NCBI RefSeq assembly: GCF_900696085.1
Contig: NZ_CAADFC020000009.1
Location: forward strand, 248,001-312,000
Origin: Bradyrhizobium ivorense
GTDB taxonomy: Bacteria; Pseudomonadota; Alphaproteobacteria; Rhizobiales; Xanthobacteraceae
Direction: 5' to 3'
DNA: 64,000 nt
The notes under the pieces were generated by a model, which was not told the DNA's origin, made no database searches, and saw only the letters and a list, made by a program, of their open reading frames with translations. Position 1 is the first letter of the stretch. Every line of letters starts with the position of its first letter. Made by a program: the position numbers and the translations under genes. Of the stretch, positions 15,077 to 23,710 are shown in pieces.

Positions 15077-17860
15077 CTAATGGCCGACGGGACGTCGGTT
15101 CATTTCCTCCAAGAGCTCGCGCATTGCGTCGAACTGCGTGCCAAAGCCTTTCCAATCGCCGGAGCGCAATCGTTCAACGGCCTGATTGTAGCGATCGAGC
15201 GCCTCCCTTGCCTGACTTGTCGACGGGCCTGTAACAGGCATTTCCCCATTTGTGCTCGAGACCGGCCGCGCCCCGCCAGGCTCGATGAACAACGCGGACA
15301 AGGCTTCGCCGAGCGTCTCCTTCATCACCACATGTTCACCATAGGCTGCGATCACACGCTTTAGTTCTGGCAGGTGTCCGTGCTCCGCGCGCAAATAGAG
15401 CGGCGATACATATAGGATCGAGTTCTCGATCGGGATCACAAGCAAGTTCGCGCCGCGTATCACCCGCGAACCCATCTGATTCCACAGCGTGATTTGTTGC
15501 GATATCTCGGTACTCTGGTTGATCCGCGCCTCGATCTGGAACGGCCCGTAGACGAGCTTCTCCTTGGGAAATTCGTAGACGATCAGCTTGCCGTAGTCGG
15601 GCGCGTCACAGCGCGCGGCGAGCCACGCGATCATATTGTCGCGGCGGCTGGGCACCATGGGAAGCATGAGAAAGAACTCGGCCTGCGGCTCTTCGGGCAG
15701 CCGCATGACGATGTAGTACGGCGCCATCGTTGCAATGCCGCCGCCGCCTGGCTGGCGCGGGAATTGCCACAGATCCTCGCGGTTATAGAAAACGTCGGCG
15801 GCCTCCATATGGTAGGTCTGATAGAGCCGCGCCTGGATCAGGAACAGGTCCTCCGGATATCGAATGTGCTTCTGCAAGTCCGAAGGCATCGCCTCGAACG
15901 ACTTGAACAAGCTCGGAAAGATACGCTGATAGGTCGCCGCGACCGGGTCACCGGTGTCAATGAGGTAAAAATCGACGGTCCCATTATAGGCATCGATGAT
16001 GACCTTCACCGAATTGCGAATGTAGTTGAGATCGAAATCCTGCGCTGGCTGCGAAGCGGGGAAATAGGAACTCACCGTGTAGGCGTCCTGCATCCAGAAC
16101 ATCCGCCCATTGCTGATGACCAGATAAGGATCGTGATCGAGCCTGAGGAACGGAGCGATCGTTTGTACCCTTTCCCCGATATTGCGGCGGATCATGATCC
16201 GACTGTCGGTGGTGATGTAGTTCGAGAGCAGCAGGTTCGGGTCATTGAAATAGTAGGCAAACAGGCCTCTCCACACCGCCGCTCCTATCGGAATGCCACC
16301 CGTGCCGTCATAAGCCGCGTAGACATTGTCTTTTCCCTTCGGATGGTCGAACTCAGCTGTGCTCCCCTTGACGATGACGTAGTCGTTGCTCTGTTCGCTG
16401 TAGTAGATGCGCGGCTCGTGGATTTTGGGGCCTCCATCCGCAACGGGCGGGATATCCCGCAAATAGAGGAGCGGCAGTCCTTCAGCGCTCTTGCGCGTGA
16501 CCGGGCTCATCACCGCACCATTGCCATGAGTAAACAGCACGTGGCGGTTGACCCATGTCTGGGCGTTCGGCGGCAGCAGGGAGGGCCGCAGTTCGCGTGC
16601 CGAGAGCATCACACTTTGGTAGGAGCCGTCGAGCCAGTAGCGATCGACGTCAAGATCATGAAATTTGTAGTAAGTGCGGATCTCCTGCAGCTGCGCGTAG
16701 GTGTCCGACAGAGGCAGCCAGTCCCACAGCCTGATGTTATCGATTGTCGCCTTGTTGGCGTCGAGCGTCTTGGAGGTAAGCTTCTGTTCGGCAGCAAAGG
16801 GCCTGGCTGAGATCTTGTCCAGATTGTAGGCCTGCCGGGTGAGCGCAATGTTGCGCTCGATGTAGGGCTTCTCCAGATCCAACTCGCTTGGTTTGACGAA
16901 GAATTGCCAGACCAGAACGGGGACTACGCCGGACAGCACGAAAGTGCCGATGACGACGAGCAGGAACGCGGCGACAGGAAGCCGGTAGCTGCGCGTCCGC
17001 AAGTTCGCCCACGTGGCGAGAGCCGCGACGATCGAAAGTCCGATCATCAGCCACAGGGCCGGCAGCCCCACATGGACATCGGTGTAACTTGCGCCGACGA
17101 CCACGCCGTTGTCGCCGTAGAGCAGCAGATAGCGATCGAGACTATAGGACCAGGCCTTCACCGCGAAGAAAAGACCGAGCAGCGCCGAGCCGTGGCCAAT
17201 CGCTGTCGGCGACATTGAACGGTGTTGAGAGTCGTATTCGATATCGCCGTGAGCCCAGTAGATCGTTCCGGCGACAAGCGCACTCAGAGCGAGCGTGAGC
17301 ATCATCCAGTTCTTGATCAGGATATAGGCGGGCAACGAGAACAGATAGAAGCCGATATCCTTGCTGTAGAGCGGCTCGTCAGCGCCATATGGTACCTGAT
17401 AGAGAAACCGCAGGAAGGTGCCCCAGTTGCCCACTTCGGCCACTGCGACGAGAAGGGCGAGCAGGACAGCCCCGCCTGCGATAATCGAGCGCCACGGCAA
17501 GCGATCGCGCCACTGTGCCAGCGGATCCGGCGGCGCGCTGCCCGCGGCCTGCCACACCGCAGCCGCCGCAAGCTGTGTCGACCGCTTGCCGGCGGCACGC
17601 AGCGCGAGCCACCAGTTCACCCAAAGTACGAGAGCAGTTGCTGTCCAGATCGCGACAAAGACGGCGGCTTTGGCGCCGATCGTCATCCAGAAGACCTGCA
17701 GATAGCCGACCGACGAAAACCATAGCCAGTCGACCAGGAAATCGCTCGCGAGCCCGAGCAGGATCAGGCAAATCGTAATGACGACAGCCGCAACGGTCAG
17801 CCCGACCACGCCACTTAGCCGTGGTGCCTTGCGTTGGGGTCCGGCAATCCGGATCGTCAT
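15077..17860 (-). CDS. UPF0182-family integral membrane protein
   Basis: About 927 residues from ATG 17860 (MTIRIAG); ATG 17872 and the longer frame to 17923 are alternatives and none has a strong ribosome-binding site. Seven hydrophobic segments lie in the first about 340 residues, beginning with VGLTVAAVVITICLILLGLA and including the family hallmark SVGYLQVFW. The remaining 580 residues form the large extracytoplasmic domain of UPF0182 (IERNIALTRQAYNL, VNRHVLFTHGNGAVMSPV, IYYSEQSNDYVIV). The C-terminus is a helical tail (REALDRYNQAVERLRSGDW). Length fits the family. Function of UPF0182 proteins is not established. No neighbour suggests one here. Confidence 0.92.
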   Translation of the reverse strand: MTIRIAGPQRKAPRLSGVVGLTVAAVVITICLILLGLASDFLVDWLWFSSVGYLQVFWMTIGAKAAVFVAIWTATALVLWVNWWLALRAAGKRSTQLAAAAVWQAAGSAPPDPLAQWRDRLPWRSIIAGGAVLLALLVAVAEVGNWGTFLRFLYQVPYGADEPLYSKDIGFYLFSLPAYILIKNWMMLTLALSALVAGTIYWAHGDIEYDSQHRSMSPTAIGHGSALLGLFFAVKAWSYSLDRYLLLYGDNGVVVGASYTDVHVGLPALWLMIGLSIVAALATWANLRTRSYRLPVAAFLLVVIGTFVLSGVVPVLVWQFFVKPSELDLEKPYIERNIALTRQAYNLDKISARPFAAEQKLTSKTLDANKATIDNIRLWDWLPLSDTYAQLQEIRTYYKFHDLDVDRYWLDGSYQSVMLSARELRPSLLPPNAQTWVNRHVLFTHGNGAVMSPVTRKSAEGLPLLYLRDIPPVADGGPKIHEPRIYYSEQSNDYVIVKGSTAEFDHPKGKDNVYAAYDGTGGIPIGAAVWRGLFAYYFNDPNLLLSNYITTDSRIMIRRNIGERVQTIAPFLRLDHDPYLVISNGRMFWMQDAYTVSSYFPASQPAQDFDLNYIRNSVKVIIDAYNGTVDFYLIDTGDPVAATYQRIFPSLFKSFEAMPSDLQKHIRYPEDLFLIQARLYQTYHMEAADVFYNREDLWQFPRQPGGGGIATMAPYYIVMRLPEEPQAEFFLMLPMVPSRRDNMIAWLAARCDAPDYGKLIVYEFPKEKLVYGPFQIEARINQSTEISQQITLWNQMGSRVIRGANLLVIPIENSILYVSPLYLRAEHGHLPELKRVIAAYGEHVVMKETLGEALSALFIEPGGARPVSSTNGEMPVTGPSTSQAREALDRYNQAVERLRSGDWKGFGTQFDAMRELLEEMNRRPVGH

Positions 17861-18077
17861 GCGCCTGATCATAGCGGAAATGACGGGCGTCCGCCGCTTG
17901 ATTCGGGCCGGGATTGCACCCACGGCGAGGGACGCAACTGGGCGAAGCCCCGGCGCGCGCGGAACAACGCAAAGCGGAAAGCTCGGCGATGCTGCCGTCG
18001 CAATCAGTCAGCCATCGCCCGAGATAGTGCTGCGGCTGCGGAGCCGTATCGTACAATGTGGTGGTAGAGCGCAGATT

Positions 18078-18129
18078 TGGCGCTCCCTAGGGGAATCGAA
18101 CCCCTGTTTCAGCCTTGAGAGGGCTGAAA
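18078..18129 (-). other. 3' fragment of a tRNA-Glu gene, probable attachment site (attL/attR)
   Basis: On the minus strand the sequence ends with AGGGGTTCGATTCCCCT, AGGGAGCG and CCA: a complete T arm, acceptor 3' strand and CCA end as in alphaproteobacterial tRNA-Glu. Before it is a perfect anticodon stem-loop, CAGCC CTCTCAA GGCTG, with anticodon CUC. The 5' half (acceptor 5' strand and D arm) is absent; the bases at 18130-18160 do not resemble a tRNA. A 3' tRNA fragment beginning near the anticodon loop and lying 140 bases from a tyrosine integrase gene is the signature of site-specific integration. The intact tRNA gene would be at the other end of the element, outside this window. Confidence 0.75.
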
Positions 18130-18268
18130 GTTTCTTCTCGGCCGGTTCACACTTGTTCGCCACAATCTAGTGTTATCAATCGCTTAGATGAATCTTGTCC
18201 GTCACCGTTCGGCCTCGTACGCTGGTGCTTATTCGACGGATATTCGACGACTTTTGGGGACGGGTGCC

Positions 18269-19678
18269 GTGACGAAAACACTGACAGAGGCTCAGATCAC
18301 GACTGCTAAGGCGCGCGCCCGGCTGGAGTTTGGCGCACATTGGCGCCGCCTCGATGCCGAGGCGCACCTAGGCTATCGCAGGGGCAAGCGGAGCGGCGTA
18401 TGGTTCGTACGTTGGCGTAATCACCATGACGGAGCCAACTACAAGCAGGCGCCGGTCGGCGTCGCCAACGACGTCAACGACAAGCCTGCCGAAGGAACGC
18501 TGACTTTCGAGCAGGCGGTGGCGCAAGCGCGGGAACACGTCATCCGGTCCAGAATTGAAGCGGCCGCCCAAGCTGCTGGACCCGCCCCCTCCGTTCGGAC
18601 GGCTGTAGAGACGTATATCAGGGAGCGGAATGCCCGTGACAGCCGTAGGGCTGGCCGCGAGGTTCGATCCGATGCTGGTCACCGCTTGCGGCGCTACGTT
18701 CTTGGTCAAGAAGAGCGCGGTAGCCGGGAAGCCGTTGAGGCTGCCTCTCTCGCCGTAGTCCAATTGCACGCGCTACAGGAAGATCATCTGTTCACGTGGC
18801 GAGAGGACCTTCCTGCAGAATTGAAGGCCACAACAAAGCAGCGGCTCATAAACGACCTGAAGGCAGCGCTGAATGCAGCATGGCCACGCTTGACGGTGGA
18901 CCAAAAGAAGCTGAATCCAACATTCCTCTCGATTGTGAAAGACGGGTTTAGGGCTGAGCGCATCGATGACGATGACGAGATATCTGTCGCTCGAGACAAT
19001 CAAATCCTCACGGACGCGCAGATCAGCACGTTGCTTCGAGCCGCATGCGAGATCGACAACGAGCACGGATTCGAAGGCGATCTATATCGCATTGTCGTGT
19101 GCCTTGCAGCAACGGGCGCGCGATTTGCGCAGGCAAGGCGCATGCGCGTTAGTGATGCACAACGAAAAGAGCGACGCTTGATGGTGCCAGGTTCCTACAA
19201 GGGACGAGGCGGCAACGGCGGCTCCGTACCGGTTCCGGTGGGCGAAGATATCATCGAAGTCCTCTTACCGGGAATCTTAGATCGTCCAAGAGACGCGCCG
19301 TTATTCGAGCGATGGAGCTATGAGCAGGAAGCAGGTGGCATCGTTTGGAGAAAGTCAGAGCGCGGTCCATGGAAGACGGCAGAACTTACTCGTCCGTGGC
19401 ATGCCATCCGAGAACGCGCAGGGCTGCCGGAAGCCATTCCTTATGCGCTACGACATTCCAGCATCGTCCGCGGCTTGCGAAACCTACTCCCAATTCAGCA
19501 CGTTGCTAAACTGCACAACACTTCTGTGAAAATGATCGAGCGGCACTACGCGAAATATATCTCGACAGCCTTGGAAGATCTCGCTCGAGCAGCAGTTGTA
19601 CCGCTCGTCCCTCGGCCCGCTGAAAATGCGGCCGGCGCAGATGACAGCAAGAAGAAGCTATTGCTATCTAGCGCATAA
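18269..19678 (+). CDS. int: Tyrosine recombinase (integrase) of a genomic island
   Basis: A 469-residue protein from GTG 18269 (MTKTLTEAQITTAKARAR). The frame opens at ATG 18188, but the GTG start gives the usual N-terminus of Rhizobiales island integrases, with the motif HLGYRRGKRSG. An arm-binding/core region spans about 1-230. The catalytic domain shows Arg285 in ATGARFAQAR, Arg395-His396 in PYALRHSSI, His416 in LHNTSVKMIE and nucleophile Tyr427 in ERHYAKY. All the residues needed for activity seem present. It directly adjoins the tRNA-Glu fragment, so it very probably catalysed insertion of the accessory DNA to its right. Codon use is less GC-biased than in the genes to its left. Confidence 0.92.
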   Translation: MTKTLTEAQITTAKARARLEFGAHWRRLDAEAHLGYRRGKRSGVWFVRWRNHHDGANYKQAPVGVANDVNDKPAEGTLTFEQAVAQAREHVIRSRIEAAAQAAGPAPSVRTAVETYIRERNARDSRRAGREVRSDAGHRLRRYVLGQEERGSREAVEAASLAVVQLHALQEDHLFTWREDLPAELKATTKQRLINDLKAALNAAWPRLTVDQKKLNPTFLSIVKDGFRAERIDDDDEISVARDNQILTDAQISTLLRAACEIDNEHGFEGDLYRIVVCLAATGARFAQARRMRVSDAQRKERRLMVPGSYKGRGGNGGSVPVPVGEDIIEVLLPGILDRPRDAPLFERWSYEQEAGGIVWRKSERGPWKTAELTRPWHAIRERAGLPEAIPYALRHSSIVRGLRNLLPIQHVAKLHNTSVKMIERHYAKYISTALEDLARAAVVPLVPRPAENAAGADDSKKKLLLSSA

Positions 19679-19679
19679 T

Positions 19680-20261
19680 TCTGCCGGCCTGGCTGGCGGC
19701 CGCTGGGTGGTGCTGGCTGTGTCCAGCACGGTGGCACTGCTGCTCGCCGGCGTGATCCACCTCGCCTCGCCGTGGATCGATCCGCACGCGGTGGTGCCGC
19801 TCTATATCGGCTGCCTGACGCTGCCGCCCTTCGTCCTCGCCAACACGCTGGACGGCATCTCGCGCGAGCATGACTGGATGCAACTCGGCCTGATGCCGCA
19901 ATTCATCGTGCGGCAGGGCCTGATCATCGCGCTCACCGCCGGCGCGCTGGCGCTCGGCCTCAATCTCGGCGCCACCGTTGCGATGATCGCCAGCGCCGCC
20001 GCGGTGTACATCGCGGCGATCGGCCAGATGATCGTGCTGAACCGCCGCCTTGCCGCCCATGTCGGACCGGGCGAGAAGAGCTACGACGTAAAGGGCTGGT
20101 TCGCGGTCTCGCTGCCGATCATGCTGGTCGAGAGCTTCTATCTCCTGCTCGGCTACACCGACGTGCTGATGAGCAGCAGTTTCGCTCGTCCGAGGAAGTC
20201 GGCATCTACTTCGCCGCCGCGGCCCCAAGCCCGGAGCGCAATCGCTGCTTTTCCGGGCTGA
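19680..20261 (+). pseudogene. Fragment of a polysaccharide flippase (Wzx/MATE-like), frameshifted
   Basis: The frame reads straight out of the integrase tail region into a hydrophobic sequence typical of the middle of a lipopolysaccharide/O-antigen flippase: GGRWVVLAVSSTVALLLAG, VPLYIGCLTLPPFVLANTLDG, QFIVRQGLIIALTAG, and AVSLPIMLVESFYLLLGYTDVL. About five membrane helices are present. There is no start of its own and no C-terminal half. At about 20168-20180 the frame breaks: after TDVLM the homologous continuation (QQFRSSEEVGIYFAAA) is found in another frame. GC content is clearly higher than in the adjoining island genes, so this looks like a piece of chromosomal DNA carried in or cut off by recombination. 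Confidence 0.75.
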
Positions 20262-20360
20262 TACACAATTGAATCAAGAGCTATTTCACGATCGATGCGA
20301 TAGGCGCGCTGTCGTCAGCCTCCGCACCTGTTTGGGTGACTGTCATCAGGAGCCGCGAAC

Positions 20361-20579
20361 CTATCCACGGTCGGCTGGTGTCGTATTGACGCCAACCAGA
20401 GTCAGCAGAGATTGCACAATGACTAGCCGACGGCGACCGACGGTCGTCGTGGCAACTCGACCATCGCCGATTAATTCATAAATCTTGGTCCGCCCGAGAC
20501 CGGTCACTTCACAAGCCTCCGCGACGATGCAGGTCAACCGCTGCGCAAGCGGAAGGCGTCGACCTTGATGACAGGGCAT
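20361..20579 (-). CDS. Excisionase/AlpA-like helix-turn-helix protein
   Basis: A 72-residue protein from ATG 20579. Residues about 16-60 form a MerR-type/HTH_17 helix-turn-helix: CIVAEACEVTGLGRTKIYELI, split as CIVAEACEVTGLG and RTKIYELIGDGR, followed by VGRRRLVIVQSLLTLV, the pattern of excisionase-family DNA-binding proteins (helix, turn, then the RRL wing). Such genes usually sit close to integrases and control excision or integrase expression. It lies 680 bases from the integrase gene, on the opposite strand. The frame is open upstream to 20702 but without a likely start. Confidence 0.75.
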   Translation of the reverse strand: MPCHQGRRLPLAQRLTCIVAEACEVTGLGRTKIYELIGDGRVATTTVGRRRLVIVQSLLTLVGVNTTPADRG

Positions 20580-21360
20580 CGACTTATCTGCCGCCGCCTC
20601 GCGTTCAATTTGGACACTGCGTTCGAGCTCCGGACCAAGCCGTATCAAGGTTACGCCTCCCCCACAATCGAAGGAGCTACCCTGAGGCGTGCCGCCTTCC
20701 ACGTCAACGGAAGCGGAAGCGCAGACCGGAGAGCCTTAGCGAACGTCAGGAAGCATCGGAAAACTCTCGGCCACAAAGGGCAACGCAGAATTTTTCACAA
20801 CCGATATCGATGTACAGTTCGATTCCCGCCAGGGCACCAACCAGGTTGTTCGAGCCCGTTTTAAAACGTCCGCGACCGTCCGCTCAGTGCTCGGAAGCCC
20901 CTGAAAAATAAGCTCTGCGTACATCGGTGTTCGCCAGCGTTTGTTCTCATCCGATCCCAGCCGACCGATTTGTTGGTATTTTTGTTGGTATCGTGTTGGT
21001 ATCGGGAGAACAAACGTTCACGGTGACTTTCGCTATTCCGAACGAGGGAATTGAGCTGATGGCCGCAAGAACGGTGGCGCGCGCGCCAACCCCAAACGAA
21101 GGGATCTTATTGTGCCCTTGCTTGTCGGCGCATGCAAACAAGGTATGACGCTAGTGCTGGCGATCGCGAAGTTCCTGCCCCCTGATCGAGAAGTCGTGGT
21201 TCTGGACGCGTTCACAAACGGCCCGAATGACCTGGCGGATGTTCGGATCATCGAGGAGATACTTCGACGACTCAGTTTTCTCTTCTTGCCGAAGCCAAAG
21301 CGAGCATAGCTTGCGGGCCAATATATCATTGGCCGACTCTGACGTTGAATCTGGACCTGA
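20580..21360. other. 780-base gap with island debris, no confident gene
   Basis: The stretch contains short frames on both strands, none with a good ribosome-binding site. A short plus frame at 21112-21309 (VLAIAKFLPPDREVVVLDAF) has a protein-like composition but no recognisable family. A threefold TTGGTAT repetition (GTTGGTATTTTTGTTGGTATCGTGTTGGTATCGGG as three near-adjacent copies) lies at about 20971-21003. Probably mobile-element debris. Confidence 0.4.
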
Positions 21361-22338
21361 CTAACTGCGCGGCAATAGAAGGGTTGTCCGGCACGCCTGT
21401 GTCTCTTCGTCGAAGATCATGGATCGATCTACGCGCATATACGCCGACATAGCATAACTAAGCTCGGCTTCGTCCCAGTCGCGGAATATCCGGAGCTGAT
21501 CGCTCGCCGGCAGGTATCCGGAAAAGGACTTTACATGGAGCTGATCCACCTGGATTCGCTCTTCATTTTCAACCGTCAGGTAGAAGTGAGTCGCGTCTCT
21601 AAGAGCGGCTTGGTAGTGCACCCGTGCCGCAACTTCCCTGAACTGGATCTCCGACAGCTCCCTGCCCACCAATTCGAAAGGCCCTTTCGAACCGACATGC
21701 ATCTGGAAGCCGCCATCGTTGACAAACATGGCGCCCAGTTGGCCAACCCTTATCGCAATCGATTGTCCTGCGACGTTTGTCGAGAGATCGAACTCATGAT
21801 CCTTCCTGTATTCTGATATTCTGTAAGAATAGAACGAGAAAGGAAAATCACCATGAAGACAAGTGAATGAGGTCGGCTTTCTCGCGCTTTGCAACACGAA
21901 ATGACACTGGCGTAGGTCATCGATAAAACCTGGATCGACGATTGACCCGCGGTGCGGCTGTGAACGGTCAAACAGCAGGCTTGTTTCTTTGACGAGCAGC
22001 CCGATCAATATCTTGGAAAGCCAACGCGCCGGGGCGAGCCTCTCGTCTAGGCGCATTAGATCGCCACGGTGGAAGAGCGGCTGAACGGCACTTTCGATGC
22101 TCGACAAAAAACCGGTATTGCAGTCGATGCAGCATGGGACTGTCAAATTTCGATACGGAATGTACGTTCCATTTAGCAGAGTCAGTCGCTCGTCGAAGAG
22201 GTGGCATTCATTCTGAAGCCACTTAGGAATTACGTGCTCGCCATTGCCGCTACTGGATGCGCCGCCGCAGGCAAAACACCTCTTTGCAGAAATACTGGCT
22301 TCCGAGACGGCTCGATCAGTTAGCTCCAAGACTTTCAT
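21361..22338 (-). CDS. Stand-alone HNH-type endonuclease-like protein
   Basis: A 325-residue protein whose N-terminus forms a treble-clef/HNH-like module: CFACGG with Cys21 and Cys24, EHVIPKWL with Glu34-His35, and LTVPCCIDCNTGF with Cys70 and Cys73 and Asn74. The CxxC...EHxxPKWL...CxxCN pattern is that of a family of HNH-like proteins (GEHxIPxW type) seen alone in genomic islands. The remaining 240 residues have no known domain; they are mixed alpha/beta (WLSKILIGLLVKETSLLF; HFYLTVENEERIQVDQLHV). Possible role: nuclease in conflict or element maintenance, but the catalytic metal-binding His pair cannot be verified by eye. The upstream stretch to 22400 has no partner gene. Confidence 0.7.
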   Translation of the reverse strand: MKVLELTDRAVSEASISAKRCFACGGASSSGNGEHVIPKWLQNECHLFDERLTLLNGTYIPYRNLTVPCCIDCNTGFLSSIESAVQPLFHRGDLMRLDERLAPARWLSKILIGLLVKETSLLFDRSQPHRGSIVDPGFIDDLRQCHFVLQSARKPTSFTCLHGDFPFSFYSYRISEYRKDHEFDLSTNVAGQSIAIRVGQLGAMFVNDGGFQMHVGSKGPFELVGRELSEIQFREVAARVHYQAALRDATHFYLTVENEERIQVDQLHVKSFSGYLPASDQLRIFRDWDEAELSYAMSAYMRVDRSMIFDEETQACRTTLLLPRS

Positions 22339-22719
22339 CGGGGTACTTTACTATCACTCAAGCTCGATCGGGGACCCGATTGCCATGGCTGCTCGCTTCT
22401 AGCACGGGTCTAGGCTAAGTCGGAGAATAGCGTTTCAGAAGGGCGGGCGTCGCCCCGCTTGCGGGCGTTTCATGTGGCGGCTGGTGGTGCGGTGGCCGCC
22501 GTAAAGGATTTTTGCTCTCTTTTGGCCGACCCCGGCGACGCATACTCCCGGATCTCAAGGGAGTTTGAACCGATGGGGAGGAAAGATCTTCGGTTAACGA
22601 AGTTGCCCGAGCAGCGGCCGGATACGCCAACGTGCCACCTGTCGAGCTTGTGGCCTTCGTCGTACGCTGGAACCGGGGGCTTAGGCAATGGAAAGCCACG
22701 CCCTTGGCGAGTTGCCGGC

Positions 22720-23292
22720 ATTTCCGTGTCGAGCGTCGAACGGGTTGGCCGCCTCGGCTATGTCCGCGGGCTCGACCGGATCATGCTCGACCGGCTGCTC
22801 GAAAAACACCACTGCGAGATCGCGATCAGGAATCCGGACCTTCTGTTCGTGATCGGCGGCGCAGAACCTGACGTGATCGCGCTCTGCGATGAGGCCGCAA
22901 CAGCGGGAGCGCGCACTGGCCTTCTCGCCGTGAAAATCGCTTCGCACACCTCGCGGCTCGCGCAGGCCTGCGCTCCGTTGCACCAGGCGCTCGATGCTAG
23001 CAAACGTTTCCCCATCTCAGCCCAGCGCATCCTGCTCGCGGGAGGCGATGGCGAACGCATCTTCACTGCAAGCCGTGCAACAGCGAAGCTCGCACGCCAG
23101 GTCGCGCACCCCATCGACTGGGCAGCTACGCTGACAGCGCTCTCCGAGCTTGGGATCACGAGGGTGCTGGACCTCGGACCAGGACATGCGCTTGCCGAGA
23201 TGGCGCAGGCCTTCCTGCCGTCGATCCGTTGCTACGCAGCCGACGGGTTCCACACGATCGAAGACCTGCGAAACTGGGTTGCGCATGAATAG
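22720..23292 (+). pseudogene. C-terminal fragment of a malonyltransferase (MdcH/FabD-like)
   Basis: The frame carries a sequence with the order of MdcH, the malonate decarboxylase epsilon subunit: RLGYVRGLDRIMLDRLLE, IAIRNPDLLFVIGGAEPDV, LLAVKIASHTSRLAQAC, HPIDWAATLTALSELGITRVLDLGPGHALAEM (given in parts). The N-terminal half, with the GQG motif and the GHSxGE serine nucleophile, is missing; upstream in-frame sequence back to 22459 does not resemble it. So it is a fragment of about 190 residues and not functional as a transferase. No other mdc gene is nearby. Confidence 0.7.
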
Positions 23293-23392
23293 CGTAACTC
23301 CCTCAGTCGCGGGTCGCGCTCCGTATGGGGCAGGCCCCAATTGATGGCCGGCGCAGTTTCAGAATCTCGATACCGCGAATGGCAAGAATTCC

Positions 23393-23698
23393 TCAACGCT
23401 GCCCCGATAGCATCGCCGCGATGGTGATGAAAAATATGCTACCAACGATCAACAGAACGATCTTTCGCCTTAGAGACCGCTGAGCGTCCAACCGCTGCGT
23501 GCACGATGGACAGAGTGTTCGCAGGCCAAAATAGCTTCTGATTGAGGGGACCTTGACGCCGACAAGAGCGGCCAAGGCGACCAGGAACGCTGATGGTGGG
23601 ATGCTAAACAATCCCGCCACGCTCGTCCCCGTCCTGACGTTTCTACGCGCGCCCTGTCCTTTTGCCAAACCGGTTCCACAAAGATAGCAGCTCGCCAT
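23393..23698 (-). CDS. Small zinc-ribbon membrane protein, fourth gene of the TerY-P operon
   Basis: A 101-residue protein from ATG 23698, with GAGG 7 bases upstream; the ATG is 12 bases after the kinase stop. It begins with CYLCGTGL (Cys-x2-Cys), continues through a hydrophobic segment (VAGLFSIPPSAFLVALAALVGV, as landmark VAGLFSIPPSAFLVALAALV), has a second CxxC (LCPSCTQRL) and ends with a strong transmembrane helix (IVLLIVGSIFFITIAAML). The two CxxC pairs probably bind one zinc. Its position makes it part of the operon; a role as membrane anchor or sensor for the kinase/phosphatase pair is inference. Confidence 0.7.
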   Translation of the reverse strand: MASCYLCGTGLAKGQGARRNVRTGTSVAGLFSIPPSAFLVALAALVGVKVPSIRSYFGLRTLCPSCTQRLDAQRSLRRKIVLLIVGSIFFITIAAMLSGQR

Positions 23699-23710
23699 TC
23701 CCAAACCTCG

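Noticed and set aside
20971..21003. Three TTGGTAT copies as a phage attachment site or iterons
   Set aside because: The copies are too short and too irregular, and no replication gene is beside them; they are noted only as a local repetition.
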